Shown: one piece after another, positions 1 through 11,829 of the stretch
How positions within the stretch are numbered: position 1 is the stretch's first letter
How the letters are laid out: every line of letters begins with the position of its first letter
Assembly (NCBI GenBank): GCA_963920705.1
Contig: OY987231.1
Span: forward strand, 16,407,024-16,471,023
From: Odiellus spinosus
Taxonomy: Eukaryota; Arthropoda; Arachnida; Opiliones; Phalangiidae
Direction: 5' to 3'
DNA length: 64,000 bases
Made by a program: the position numbers and the translations under genes
Notes under the pieces: generated by a model
Told to the model about the DNA's origin: nothing
The model's database searches: none
Seen by the model: only the letters and a program-made list of their open reading frames with translations

Positions 1-144
1 TTTTCGTTGAATCTATAGAAATTTATCTTAGTTATGACAAAAAACATACTTTTTTTGGCCAAAACAAATCTTTACACGAGTCAAATAGAACATTTAACAA
101 GGGTACCTGTTTATTACACTTAGCTGTAAAGTAAAATAACTTAC

Positions 145-2147
145 CTCTTCGTCGAGAAGCTCATTGCTGTTATCTTCAAAGATGATTTCATAATTCTTAA
201 TAAACGTAGTTGCAATATGATTAGTTACTGCTTGATCCTTTAACCCACTGAAATCGTCGGATACTCTGCATCGCGAAGAACGAAATAAAAAGTACCCTTA
301 TTATTAATGACGGTTATGAAGCTATTATAACAATATATACATATTTTTCTTTCGAGCGCAATACGCGCTTTAATTTTAAGGACGACAACCTTGGCACTAT
401 TACGCAAAAACCTCACGGTTCGTTAAGTATAAAGCCGCACGGAGCGCACGATACTAATTAAGGCTAATGGACGGTCTTAAAGAGTCTCAGAGAGATCATC
501 TATATGTAACTAGTGGAGTTCCTAAGATTCCCCTTTCCCTGGCGTTCTCGAGTATACATTTACTGCTTTACCTGAATAGATTGGGTCCGAAGACGATTCC
601 TAGTGAAGAGGCGCTCATTCTGTTTTGATCTTCCAGTTCAGCTATTCGGTGCAAGAAATGAATCAAATATTTCAAGACGGCGTAGTGCTCTTCTGGCAAA
701 TGTCGGACCAGGCACTTCAGCACGCGCACGCAATTATCTTTGTTCTGGAAGTTTTCTGAAAATATGGGTATCGCGTATTGAAATTGGATACAATACAACG
801 AAAGTAACATAGACACTATGAATAAATTTTATCCTTGAACTCGTTGTTCTAAAGCATCTCGCCTAACTTTTCTCTTTTCTTTCTCATTGGCATCCCCTCT
901 ATTGACTTTATCGCCTTGGTCACGGAAACTGTGATAGGGTTTCAAGCCGTTTCGAAAAATACAATCTGAAGTTTACTATACGCGGAATTTATTTATCACT
1001 TTGCTCTCTAAACATATTTCAAAAATTCCAAAACCGTTTGGAAATGATTATATGGTTGCAGTGTGAACGAGCAAGATTTTAATTTTAGTTACGCTGATAA
1101 TCATTAACCCTGCATTATTGAACTGTAGCGTAACACATATAACTACCATAATAAACGTGCCCACGTTTCGAAGCAAAGAAAGAGTGTATAGTCCTTTTGC
1201 CGCCATTACAACTAATCATGTCCCCTTTTCTAGCAATCACCTCAGTTTAAAAACCATTCCCACCCTCAAAAATATCTACAAGTTGGGATATTTTCTTACC
1301 TCTGGCTGCCTCTAAGAAAGCCGCCTGGGTGGACGATGGTATGACTGGTTCCGGAAGTTCTCTGAGGAACAATTTGAGTAGCGCCCCAGCGGAAGCAACG
1401 TCACCTTCGGTTTCCAAGGGGGCATCGCCAGAATGGTCGAACGATGATTTTAATTTCTCGATCAGACGGGCGTTTCCGCTTATACGAAATATTCCTTCGT
1501 GAGTCATGCCTGATGAAAGAAAAAAAAAAAAAAAAAAAATAAGCATAAATAAGAGCCATATGTTATTTATAATATATGTTATTAATAAATCAAACAATAA
1601 AGTTTGATTTAAAATCTAATAAAAGCTAAGTACGCCCTCTCAGTATCTCGTGTAATACATAAGAAAAATTCTAACCCAATGATATGCAAAAGTAACTCAA
1701 TTTAAAAAAAAAAAGCATTCATAATTTTGAAGGTTTAGAAATTTTTGACAGTGCTATAAATTATATAATAATCTACCCTAGAGGCAAAACTGTAAGCTTG
1801 CCAAGTAAATCCAACGTTAAAAATATCGCAAAATCTTCGAACCATTACTCTCTAGGCCAAAAAACTTTGCATATTCATTTTGAGGGTGAAAAAAATACTT
1901 TTCGGGCCCACGTTTTTAAATTATTTATGTAAAAAGAGAAAAAGTAACTTATACCGTTCTTTTCAATATACTGGCAGATGCGGGTGATGATGAAAGGCAC
2001 CTCAGGATGGGTCGCCTCCCTTTGCGCCAGAACGTCCAAGGACGAGCCAAATATTTTGCCCTGAATCGACGATTTTTTCTTGGTCAAGGGAGAACTCAGT
2101 AGTTTCTTCATGCGCTCGATTCGACTTTCCTGACAAACCTCCAAGTT
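145..2147 (-). CDS. FAM13A: FAM13-type RhoGAP protein, partial (four internal exons)
   Basis: Four minus-strand exons join in frame: 1955-2147, 1300-1509, 572-755 and 145-265, with introns GT-AG throughout. Together they encode a RhoGAP domain, which speeds GTP hydrolysis on Rho-family GTPases. Visible motifs are the arginine-finger segment HEGIFRISGN, the stabilising lysine in ALLKLFLRELPEP and the asparagine in VFGPNLF, so the catalytic set looks intact. The choice of FAM13 over other RhoGAPs rests on three segments that resemble vertebrate FAM13A/B: the N-terminal ERMKKLLSSPL before the domain, HYAVLKYLIHFL with QNRMSASSLG, and GLKDQAVTNHI after it. The first exon seen starts at an acceptor in phase 0, so at least one short 5' exon lies to the right and was not found. 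The last exon ends at a donor in phase 0 at 144/145, so the C-terminal part is beyond the left edge. FAM13 function is poorly known in invertebrates. Confidence 0.85.
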
Positions 2148-4671
2148 CTAAAACGAAACGAAAAAAACCCAGAAAATCTAGATTAAAATTCGAGATCTCG
2201 AAATCTATATATAAATGGAATTCAAACTACGCGAAAAAGAGAACGAATTGTCTCGCACGCAGACGGAGCAAATACATGTATAAACCTTCCAGTAATTTGA
2301 TTAATTTGTTGAATACTAGCCAATTTTACCAAGGTCAAAGGTCACATCAAAGATTTTGTTAAAGCGTATTATTGTTCTTTAGAATATTACAATTGAGTTT
2401 GGACATCTTACGTGATTTTCAAGAGCTAAATCACAGAAAAAGAAAATGGAATCTAGGATTTTTCTAGGTGTGTAATTTTTTGAAAACTTTCACGGTCTAA
2501 CCGTGTACAAAATAAACGCTACCACCATGCAAAAAACAAATGTTTTTTAAAAGTAAAGGTTTGGAATATCTAACATAAGCGTTTGGATATTTGTACAAAA
2601 TAAATGGCACCTGTTATTTTAACGAGCGAGGTTAGAACATAGCAAAGATATTATCATAAAAATTGTGATCCAAAAAAAGAACGGTATAAAAACGTGATTA
2701 AAGATATAGACTACCCAAAAAATAAATGTAGTTTATAATGACAAATTTGAAAACATAGTAAACCATCGAGTTTTTAATTTTACGTTAATTATTTAAACTA
2801 AGGTTGTCATATATTACATAGAAAGAATAAAAGGAACAGTAACGATATTTTATTAATCGCCATCTTGAAAAACATTCCCTGCAATACTACGTCTTCACGT
2901 GGCTATCTACACATTTTCGCATTTTAAAATTGAAGTTTCTTAAAAACGAGTCAACCCGCAGTTGTAAATTTTTGAATGCGTGGGTTTTAATTAAAACAAA
3001 ACGACGTGACAACCTCACTTTAAAATGTTATAAATGAAAATTTTCAATGAAAAATACAAAGTTCTCTTTATTAATGAGAAATTCCGGTCTATTTAAATCA
3101 ATTTTTAATTTCGGTCTTTCCTAAAATTCTACTGAAATTTAATTCCAGTCTCATCAGAAATTGGTGGAAGCATCACTTTAAAAAAAAATTATAAACTTAC
3201 TTGGAAGATCGCAATTTACATAAAGATGGTTTAAACTTAAAACTGAATTAATTATTCATAGAAAAAAATATATAATTAAATTTTCAGCTTATATAACTTA
3301 TAATTTTCAGATATAACAGCTACCTATCTTTAGGTAGTATGAATTAAGACTGAGGGGGGAATTTATTTCAATAATTATTATATATAGAGGATAGCCTGTT
3401 TTCGCCACTCATTGTGCGACCTACACAATGCTGATTCATAGCTTTTGAAAAAAAAATAAATAAAAAAAAAGAAAGGCTCATAAAATGATGACTTGATATA
3501 TTAATAGTTTTGTTGTTAATACTTTTGGAGTGAGACATTTTACGGCCTCCAATTTCGACATTAAGTCATTATAAAGGACAAACTTCGTGGGATTATAAAT
3601 AAGTTGGTGTTTTCGATTAGTCAAGAAGCTTCAGGGTAAAAAATGTAGTAAGTGGCAAATTTCAGAGCAGATAGGTTTAAAATTCAACATACATTAAGGA
3701 TATTAAATTTTATGAGAAAAAACTTTAAGATGCTGTTTTTTTCAAGAAAGTTAAAATTTAATTTGTAAGGGGAACAGGTTTAATTTAAATTTTCAATTTA
3801 ATCTATTTATCTTTTAAATAATTTCCAAATTTTAACTACTGGTATCAATAAGTTTCATCTTAAACTAAAGGCGAGGCTTCTTAAAATATAATTAAATATA
3901 ATTATAAAAAGGGTGCATAAATTATTCTTACTTGATTAGTTGTCATTTCTATAACTTCTACTTCAGCACAGATAGGTATTCTTCGCATTATGACCGAAAC
4001 AATATTTGGCCGTTGATTCAAATAGAACCTGCAAAGTTAAATCATGTTTTTTTAAATAAAATTATTACTAAAAAGCACAAACACGTGATAATTAAAAACG
4101 AAAAAGTATATAATATTCGATTTGATGAACTTGGAACCCGTGAAGTTATAAAGAAGGTTATTTTTCCATTCATTCGAATTATATATAAATAAGTTTCATT
4201 GAAATACAATTTCCAAGAAGAAACCTTTGGAACACGTAGGTTCACGAAACTGTATAATTCTAAAGAGATGTTTTTAAAAACAGATCTCGACAAAAATTTG
4301 TAATTCATCAAATTACCCAATACGCGGGTATATAGTCTTTCCAATTGCGAAATAATATAAACATCCGGTTTTGGTAAAAATAGCGAAAGCAGCGGTGAAT
4401 AAATACACAACGTTAAATTGGAAAACGTTTCTTAACAGCAGCGTAGTTATATTTAAAATAACATCCTTGGAAAGAATCAAGTTTTCGGACTGTGGTCTTA
4501 TAAAACGTAAACAGATATTATTTTTCAAGCCATATTTGGAAACCAATATTGTTTATGTTTCGGTTGGTTTGAATTTCTCTCTTGATTTGACTTGACAAAA
4601 ACCAGGAATTATCGATTTGGCAACGTTTAGTACTGAATTCTACGTATGGTCTATTGCATCATCCATCATAA

Positions 4672-5010
4672 CAGAAGCCGATGAAACCCTCCTTTGAAGT
4701 CTATTACTCCCGGGTCTTGTCAATCCCTCTCTGTATGGGTTAGTTTCAAAATGCGCGATTCGTACGCCTCCTAACGGTAGATATTTTCGGAGCGGGAGTT
4801 CGTCGAGCGAATATATCTAGCAGCCTTTGAGTTCGTCAAAAAATCGTCGTCGTTTGTGGAGAGAGAGAGAATTTCCAATTTTCCGTAGACAGGGGGTATG
4901 AAGTAGAACCCCTACGATCTCGTAAAATTGGGAATTTTACCCATACAGAGAGGAGCGCTATATGGAACATTAGAGTAGTAGATTTCAAAGGAGGGTTTCA
5001 TCGGCTTCTG
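4672..5010 (+). mobile_element. MITE family A, copy 1 (7-bp target duplication)
   Basis: The element begins CAGAAGCCGATGAAACCC and ends in the inverted complement of this. It is about 339 bp and is flanked on both sides by ATCATAA, a perfect 7-bp target-site duplication. The terminal inverted repeats share about 37 bp, and a second inverted block (CTCTCTGTATGGGT) lies further in. It has no transposase, so it is a non-autonomous DNA transposon. I cannot assign the superfamily: a 7-bp duplication is unusual, and P-like or Dada-like sources would fit. The short open frames inside all copies are by-products. Confidence 0.85.
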
Positions 5011-5939
5011 ATCATAAGTTATGTGAAATTTATTATCAGGAGAGGATGACTAGGAGTTTCCACCCGGGATGTTTTCCGAATTCGTGTGAAAGTTGCGTTC
5101 ACACTTTATCTTTATAAATCGATTTATCGTAGCTTCATCTATCGGTTGTTGAAACTGAATAGGTATGAAGCTGGTTTTCGAAGCGGTTTCGAGAAATCTA
5201 ATCAAATCGATTCGAGAAATGACGGTTTCCCGTTCACACGACTTTAGCGAAACGTTTTGAAACGTTTTAAATCGATTCCAAGGCCTAGTATGAACGCAGC
5301 TAAAATTAAATCATTCTTAAACTTGCACGTTCACATTTGAGACTTCACAAAAACATTTTATTCCTGTCGAAAGGTCAAATTGTAAAATTTTAGGGGTCAA
5401 CTGTAAAGATCCTTCGTCAAAAAATATTATAATTGGCTTAAAAAGGTTTCGAAGTTAATTTGAATATTCAAAAAGGTTTAAAAACGGTTAAAAAGTCTTT
5501 AAAGTGAATGCAGAGTATCTTACTAGTAGAATAAAATAAAATTTTAGCTTGGTGTTTTCCTTTAAATCAAAAAATGCAAACCTTTGCCAATAAGAGTTTA
5601 TCATCCATTTTTTGGCTAGCATGTAGAATATTGGACATATTTACGAAGTTTAAAAATTATAGTGGCTTAAAATAGGCGGTTGAAACGGCTCTAAGAGGCG
5701 GAGACAAATTCGTAGCCAAGTTGTAAAATAATCTTATGTCAGTAGATCTTTTCTTTTGCGTTTTAAAAAGTACATCGACACGTAAACAACCAATTCGAAA
5801 GCTATTAAGACTATACCACGCCCTTTTTCCATGCATATACGTGGAATACAAATACGTTTTTAACGAGTTAACGATCAGAAATTCACAATCGAGTCTCGAT
5901 GGTCGAAAGCGAGCTTTCCAAAGTTGATCGAAAAGGTTA

Positions 5940-6282
5940 CACGGTTGCCACAGTTTTTCAGATTGAAATTCCCTGACTTTTCCAGGTTTTTCCCTGACCT
6001 TTTCAACGATTTTCCCTGACCGTTTCAGTTAATAGTACCCAATTTTTAACCCTTTATTTTTCATATAATCTCGTTCGCCAAACTTTTTGCACGCGTATCT
6101 TTGTTCTAATCTATACAATTGACACGGTCAGCTTCAAATCTTTTCCGCAGATAATGATTGTAATTTCCTGGCGTCTTGAAAGATCTTTAAATTCCCTGAC
6201 TTTCTAAAATATCTTAAAATTCCCTGACTTTTTCGGTTCTTTTTCAAATTCCCTGACTTTTCCCTGACCTGTGGCAACCCTG
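5940..6282. mobile_element. CCCTGAC-rich element, copy A
   Basis: The ends are inverted repeats around GGTTGCCACAG and CTGTGGCAACC. The body carries many copies of TTCCCTGACTTTTCC-like motifs at both ends and a unique middle (GCGTATCTTTGTTCTAATC) that recurs in the copy at 34470-35198. It has no coding capacity and is probably a non-autonomous DNA transposon of a type common in invertebrate genomes. The exact left border and a target duplication are unclear. Confidence 0.7.
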
Positions 6283-7252
6283 GTGTATCAAATTTTACGT
6301 TAATGTTTAGGATATAAGAACATCATGGTTTTGGTGCTGAAGTGAATGGGGGAGGGGTTCTTTCTAAGGTCCTCTGGTCCCGAGTAAATGTACAGTAAAA
6401 ATAGTTTTAGAATAGTCATGTGGAATTATAATAGTCATTGCGGTTTTGAAATTTGAACAAGAAATTTTGCTGACAAAAGGTTTTACTATAAAATCTTAAG
6501 AGCGAAGACAATAGAAGAATTCTTCGGATAAATATCTAATGAATCACTAATTTTCTTCCATTTCCCTTAGTAAGATTCTAATTACGTCTCTCCTCCGGGA
6601 AATGATGAGGGAGTTTATTTTGGAACTAGTTTCTCAGAGATTAAAGAAATTAGTTAGAATAATGCCTGACAACAGGGATAAGATCGTTAAAGAAATTTGG
6701 CATACCTAAGAAGGAAGCCTTTAAACATTGGTCTACAAATTAAAACCATACTTGCTATATATATATTTGAAAATAGAACTAAGCGAGTGTTACCATCGTG
6801 ATGCCTTTGCCAAAATGTACGCTCCATTAAAATCAGTTAGGTCTAAAGAAAACCAGCACACTTGCACCGATAATGTATCGTATTCTTTGGACTAGTAACG
6901 AATTTTTATATGCCTACAGCATTTTCAAACCCACACATTTACTGAAAAAAGTTTTGGGGAAAGGGTTACCTTAATGTAAAAATATAGTAACTCAAGGGAA
7001 GATAATTTAAAATCAAACTAAGATCTTGCATTCCCCGTTTGAGTTATCCAATTTAATATAAAATACAAAATAAACATGATTTTTATTTGGTTCTTTATAT
7101 TATTATTAAAATAGGAAGTTCAGCATTATTTAATTTATAAAAGACTCATTAATTTGAAATATAAAGCGAGTATTTTAACTATTTATAAACTTGAATACCT
7201 CTTTAATTATTTTTCTATATTAATCAACACGTTTATAACATTTTTAATGAAG

Positions 7253-7390
7253 GGCTGATTACTCCACTTAATCGTTTTTCAACCCTGTAATTTTGACTGT
7301 ACTAATTAAGGGATTACTTAACTTCGTACGTATTTAGCATTATCAAAGGCTGTAATCAGTTATATAATTACTGTACAAATGTTTTACCAC
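7253..7390 (+). repeat. Dispersed repeat, copy 1 of 2 in window
   Basis: This segment aligns by eye with 22612-22750. Both share TTGACTGTACTAA, ACGTATTTAGCATT and the end TGTACAAAT, with many differences between. It looks like an old dispersed repeat of unknown class. No terminal structure or coding potential was seen. Confidence 0.45.
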
Positions 7391-7432
7391 CCCCCCCCCC
7401 CCCGGTTTTCTATACTTGGTAATATAAAAATA

Positions 7433-7566
7433 GGAAATCATATACTTTAACCCAACCTTGAAAAGAAATCACACCTTTTTTCACAGAAACAGGTTTTATT
7501 AACGGCCCCTTTTATTTTTTTTTTTTTTTGGTTGGTTCCAAGGCTGGAAAAAAGTATATGATTTCC
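7433..7566. mobile_element. Short inverted-repeat element
   Basis: The left end GGAAATCATATACTTT is matched at the right by AAAGTATATGATTTCC, and the inner arms CCAACCTTG and CAAGGCTGG also pair. The whole is about 134 bp. No clear target duplication was found. It is either a small MITE or a simple hairpin. Confidence 0.5.
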
Positions 7567-8049
7567 CATTTACAGGAGTAGATAACACCTACCATTTATA
7601 TTACAACCTATTCCATGCATGGTTCAATAATATGGGACTATATATCGTTTAAGATAATTTTTTAAGAACTTAGACCTTCTGTGGTAATTACCCTTTTTCG
7701 TCAAGTATTAGAAGAGGCTACGAGTCTTTTTATATTACATTTTAGAGCCATGTTCACTTAGATACTAAAATAAGATAAAGGTTTAATGATATATTTCGGT
7801 AAAAGTTTCGAATAAAAAGAATTTGATTTAAATATGTTTTTCACTCTCTTTTTAATCAATGGGTAAATTTTATGACAGGTATTACTAAGCAAAGTTTCTG
7901 ATTCTTATTTAATTATTTAAAATTAGAGCTCGGAATTCGTATAACTTTTGTTAATTGAATAAAACCATCGTGAATGTCAACCAGATATTATCCGTCCGCG
8001 AAAACATATCCATTTCTTATTCGAGTTAACGTATAAGAATATATAATAT

Positions 8050-8386
8050 CAGAAGCCGATGAAACCCTCCTTTGAAGTCTACTACTCCAATGTTCCATAT
8101 AGCGCTCCTCTCTGTATGGGTAAAATTCACAATTTTACGAGTTAGAAGGGGCCCTACTTCATCCCCCCTGTCTACGGAAAATTGGTAATTCTCTCTCTCC
8201 ACAAACGACGACGTTTTTTGGACGAACTCCAAGGCTGCTAGAGATATTCGCTCGACGAACTCCGGCTCCGAAAATATCTACCGTTAGGAGGCGTACGAAT
8301 CGCGCCTTTTGAGAATAACCCATACAGAGAGGGGTAGACAAGACCCGGGAGTAATAGACTTCAAAGGAGGGTTTCATCGGCTTCTG
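8050..8386 (-). mobile_element. MITE family A, copy 2 (7-bp target duplication)
   Basis: This is the same family as the copy at 4672-5010, in opposite orientation: the TCCAATGTTCCATATAGCG side is on the left. The termini are intact CAGAAG and CTTCTG, and ATAATAT stands directly on both sides as a 7-bp target duplication within an AT-rich site. Confidence 0.85.
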
Positions 8387-9659
8387 ATAATATATAATAT
8401 AATTCGTTATAGGAATTTGAAAACTCAATTTGAAACTCAAGTTATTTCGTGGATTTTAATTCAAATTGATATCTTGAAACTAGAATGTAGCAATTAAATT
8501 ATTCTATACGGATTTCAGGAAACGTCATAGTCTTATCTTCGCATTATCCGTTTGAATAAATGCGTAATTTGTTTATTAATCAAGCTTAAAATTTTATCTC
8601 CGGATAATTCGTATCCATTTGATATGTCTGTTAATATAATTTCTGGTTTTATATTAACAGTTTATCCGAAATTAAAATATCTGAAAAAAGCCTTTTGTTA
8701 TCAATGGATATCCTAAGTTATTCATTATCCGATTCCGAGTTCTATTTAAAATCCAAAATTGTAATCCGTTTTAAATTCGATAATGGCCGCAGAGGCCTAG
8801 CTAACAGTTTTTGCTAACTTGAAATATTAATTTTGGCAACTGTGTGGTGAAAACTTTGTAATAAAATAAAACCAGTTTTCCTCTAAATTTAAGTTACGAT
8901 ATTTTTGAACTGTCGTACTAAAAGGTTGGAAAGGATTACGTTTTTTGGCGAAGGAATGTGGTTCCAAATGTCACGTCATTACATTGACTCTATACAGCAT
9001 GGTAGAGTTTATATAACGAATGACGCACGTGACTGTCAGTCGCCATCTGTTGAATAAGACCATCTTAAAGCCCTTATTTGGCCTTGACCAAATTGTTACT
9101 GACGGAATGTTTCTTTATTATATATTACAAAGTCTGGCGCCTGCCTACAGGCTCACGTGTCCGTGAATTAAGATACTCCAAAAATTTTAAAGTTTCAACG
9201 AACCCCATACGATTACATTTTTCAAAAATAAAATCGTGAAAGGATAGGATTGGGACTTTGTACCCAATAATTAAATCTCAACATCCTACGCTTTCATATC
9301 CGGTTTAACAAAAATATAAAAAAAATTCTCGGAATTTAATATTAATCGTACGATTTCCCAATTATATATAAAAATTCCACAGCCCTCCAATTTCAAATAT
9401 TATTTTCACAACTCATAAATTTTAGCAACTCGTGATTTTAGTGATTATTTCTCAACGAAACTCATTATTTAGTGTCGGATATGACTTGGCAAAATCATTT
9501 TTGAGTTTTCCATGTGTTCATATATGGTTTATATAGTTTATTAAAAATGATGCCACCACACAAATGGAATAGGTTTAAATATTTAAAAAAGCTTGTTTAA
9601 CTTGTTTATTTTACGTCACGTGGCTTTTGATATACAGTGACGATTACGATCAGGGTTAG

Positions 9660-10070
9660 TTAAAAATTTTGGAAGTTCATTTCCCTGACTTTTCCAGGTT
9701 TATCCTGACGATTTATAAAAACAAATTTCCTGACCAATTTTACTCAGAATATGAATCATAAACTTTTCCTTGACTTGTGCCAAAATATTTAATTATCTGA
9801 CCATTTGGGCTCATTTTCAAATTGCCTGACATTTCCCTGACCTTTTGGGTCAATTTCCAAATACCCTGACTTTTCTCTGACCTTTTGGGTCAATTTCCAA
9901 ACTCCCAGATCTTTTGGGTCAATTTCCAAACTCCCTGATCTTTTGGGTCAATTTCCAAACTCCCTGACCATTTGGGTCAATTTCCAAACTCCCTGACCTT
10001 TTGGGTCAATTTCAAAACTCCCCGACCTTTTGGGTCAATTTCCAAATTCCCTGACTTTTCCAGGTCGTGT
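9660..10070. repeat. CCCTGAC-rich element with a 29-bp tandem array
   Basis: The left part resembles the CCCTGAC element family. From about 9805 to 10060 a 29-bp unit built around CTTTTGGGTCAATTTCC and AAACTCCCTGAC repeats about seven times, plus degenerate copies, with few differences. It looks like a local expansion inside one copy of the dispersed element. It has no coding potential. Confidence 0.75.
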
Positions 10071-11722
10071 ATGAACTCTGCCGTTAAACTCAACTAGATA
10101 AAAGAGCCAAAAACTAATTTTATATATTAATAGAAACTATTAAAATGTGCCATGGAAAAATTACAAATTGTAAAAAAATTGGGAATTTTAGAAACATAAA
10201 ATTCCCTGTATTTTACATTGAGTTGGAAATATATTTTCTTGTAGAGATCCATTTAGATTTTCAGTTTTTTTAATCATTTTTTGAAAATAAGGAGCAGACA
10301 TACATCTTTTATTCAGTGAAAGGGGGTTGAATATAATAGTGGAAATCTTCTCATTCGGTGATGTTACTGAGCGTATTATTAGTTTATGAATCTTCCACGG
10401 TTTAATATTATGTTTTTCGGTGGAACGAATATCTTTCAAGTCCTTGCCTATTATTTTTTCTAAGGCAACTAGATTAAGAACATTAGTCATCAGAAATGTT
10501 TCTGTCACTTGTGGGCCGATAGCGACCTTGCAAATGGCCTTCCCCGCACTGACTTTACACATATTTTTTTTTTTTTTTTCATTTCACATTTTATCTGGGA
10601 CGTAAAATATTAACCCTCTCACGCTGGATTTATATCAGTTACTAGAAGATTTATGTTAGGAACCTTCTTACAAACTTTGAAAACCATATTTTTTATCGCT
10701 TATACTATTAATCTAAAATGTAACGCGAGAATTTAGCTGGTAATGTGATGTTTTTTGCTCCCTTTTCCCTATTTTCATTCTTTCGGGTTGTTTCCAATAA
10801 TGGTAAGAGACTCAAGAAAGTTAATACGTGGATTGGATCAAGGAATTATTGTAAAGCACAAAATTGAAGTTTGGTTTATTGTAGTCCATTATATTAATTA
10901 CACGTAAATGTGAAAAATTGATTTAAAATTTAAGTTCTAGAAATTCAAGCGCTCTTTTTACGTAGTCCAACCTCCCCCTATATCTCCCTAGGTTCAACCG
11001 AGATGACCAACCAAGTTAATACCAAATGACCATTAGATGTCAATATACAAATGACTCTTTCAATTTTAAGTAAGTCTTTCCCTTAAAGTTTGACGTAACT
11101 TTTAAATTTACGAATTTATCAGTGATATTTTTAATAAAAACATCAAAGTCCATTGACTTAATATTTTAACCAGCTTTCGAAGTCCGTCAACTTAATATTT
11201 TGACCAAATTAACTAAATATTGAAGACTTTTCAATAATAATTAATCCCAACCAATATTATTCAAAGTCCTCCAACATTTAAACCCATTTTTGAAGTCCCC
11301 TCACTTCAAAACGATGTTGTGAAACCATCTTCAAAAATCGCTACGATTCAATAATAATTTTATCCAATCTTCAACGACACTTTTGACTAAATTTTGAGAA
11401 CTACTTCGATTTCTCAATGATAATTTAATCCAGTCTACAATATCCCCCGATTTGATTAATCTAATATACCATTACTTCCCCAAACTTTCTGAATTTTCCA
11501 AGTTTTCCAGAAAAAATTATAGTTTAGTTCTTAGTAAAAACTAAACAAAATTTTTCGTTATAAATTCCGAAATATATATAAGCCGATATAAGCTTAGCTC
11601 TTATCCGGCGCTAAACGCCGACGTTAGTGTATAGACGAGAAAACACAACGATATATAACGAGTCTAAAAATAGATTCAACCAAAACCACAAACTCGGAAG
11701 AAAGCGGTGAGTTCGTACTTAC

Positions 11723-11829
11723 TGGCTTTGCAAATTAAAACCCTTCACATCCGTGAAATCTAAATCCTGACATATGAGAGATTCGTGATCACGTGACCAT
11801 AATTTCACTATATCATCGGGAAACACCAT
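11723..11829 (-). CDS. Candidate first coding exon, gene unknown
   Basis: On the minus strand an ATG in good context (GGAACATGG) opens 35 codons, reading MVFPDDIVKLWSRDHE at the start. They end exactly at a strong donor, CCA|GTAAGT, in phase 2. The ORF is short and the family is not recognised. It could be a 5' exon of the FAM13 gene, but that exon chain starts in phase 0, so a further exon would be needed between. It could equally belong to another gene or be chance. Confidence 0.35.

Larger units (their letters stand above)
2148..11722. other. Gene-poor stretch: intron or intergenic DNA with repeats
   Basis: No convincing coding exon was seen in these 9.6 kb. The stretch probably belongs at least in part to the 5' introns of the FAM13 gene, whose exon at 1955-2147 needs an upstream partner. 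It contains two MITE copies (4672-5010 and 8050-8386), a CCCTGAC-rich element (5940-6282) and related tandem array (9660-10070), a small inverted-repeat element (7433-7566) and a run of 14 C (7390-7403). The remaining short open frames have no splice context or family resemblance. Confidence 0.6.
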
